Shown: positions 6,249 through 6,262 of the stretch, piece after piece
Layout of the letters: each line of letters opens with the position of its first letter
Numbering within the stretch: position 1 is the stretch's first letter
From: an uncultured Prevotella sp.
GTDB taxonomy: Bacteria; Bacteroidota; Bacteroidia; Bacteroidales; Bacteroidaceae
DNA: 6,262 nt
NCBI GenBank assembly: GCA_945863825.1
Contig: CAMBBY010000082.1
Span: forward strand, 1-6,262
Reading direction: 5' to 3'
Notes under the pieces: model-generated
Databases searched by the model: none
Seen by the model: the letters and a program-made list of their open reading frames with translations, nothing else
What the model was told of the DNA's origin: nothing
Made by a program: the position numbers and the translations under genes

Positions 6249-6262
6249 CAGCATGATTACGG

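Overview
The window reads as a fragment of a Bacteroidota genome, most like the Prevotellaceae (Prevotella/Segatella type). This is inferred from an adjacent SusC/SusD pair, lipoproteins with acidic residues just after the lipid-modified cysteine, a TTTG-N19-TATATTTG promoter matching the Bacteroidota consensus, and a family C10 cysteine protease of the Prevotella/Bacteroides kind. Genus is an impression only, since there is no rRNA or marker gene. The first 46 bases are not biological: they match the Illumina Nextera adapter (end of P5, an i5 index, the Read 1 primer site, and the Tn5 mosaic end). This suggests the contig comes from a tagmentation library and that its left edge is an untrimmed read end.

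Layout: 1-46 adapter; 48-1949 the 3' two thirds of a SusC/RagA-type TonB-dependent transporter; 1955-1994 a tandem 20-bp duplication carrying two Shine-Dalgarno-like sites; 1994-3721 a complete SusD/RagB-type surface lipoprotein; 3759-4676 a surface lipoprotein with a Calx-beta-like N-terminal domain and an unrecognised aromatic-rich C-terminal half; 4711-5991 a complete secreted family C10 (streptopain/interpain-like) cysteine protease; 6012-6065 a hairpin that probably ends the transcript; 6218-6248 a near-ideal promoter that starts a new unit running out of the right edge. All genes are on the + strand with gaps of 44, 37 and 34 bases and no convincing internal promoter, so they probably form one operon whose promoter lies left of the window.

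Working model (inference): the C10 protease is exported and cleaves a protein outside the cell, the Calx-beta lipoprotein and the SusD lipoprotein hold substrate or fragments at the surface, and the SusC barrel imports them with TonB energy. No carbohydrate-active enzyme is visible, so the visible part looks more like a peptide or glycoprotein acquisition locus (compare RagAB of Porphyromonas gingivalis) than a standard polysaccharide utilisation locus. The missing upstream part could change that view.

The two strongest unexplained signals are a perfect 16-bp inverted repeat with a 6-base loop inside the signal-peptide codons of the protease, and the 20-bp tandem duplication of the ribosome-binding region before the SusD gene.
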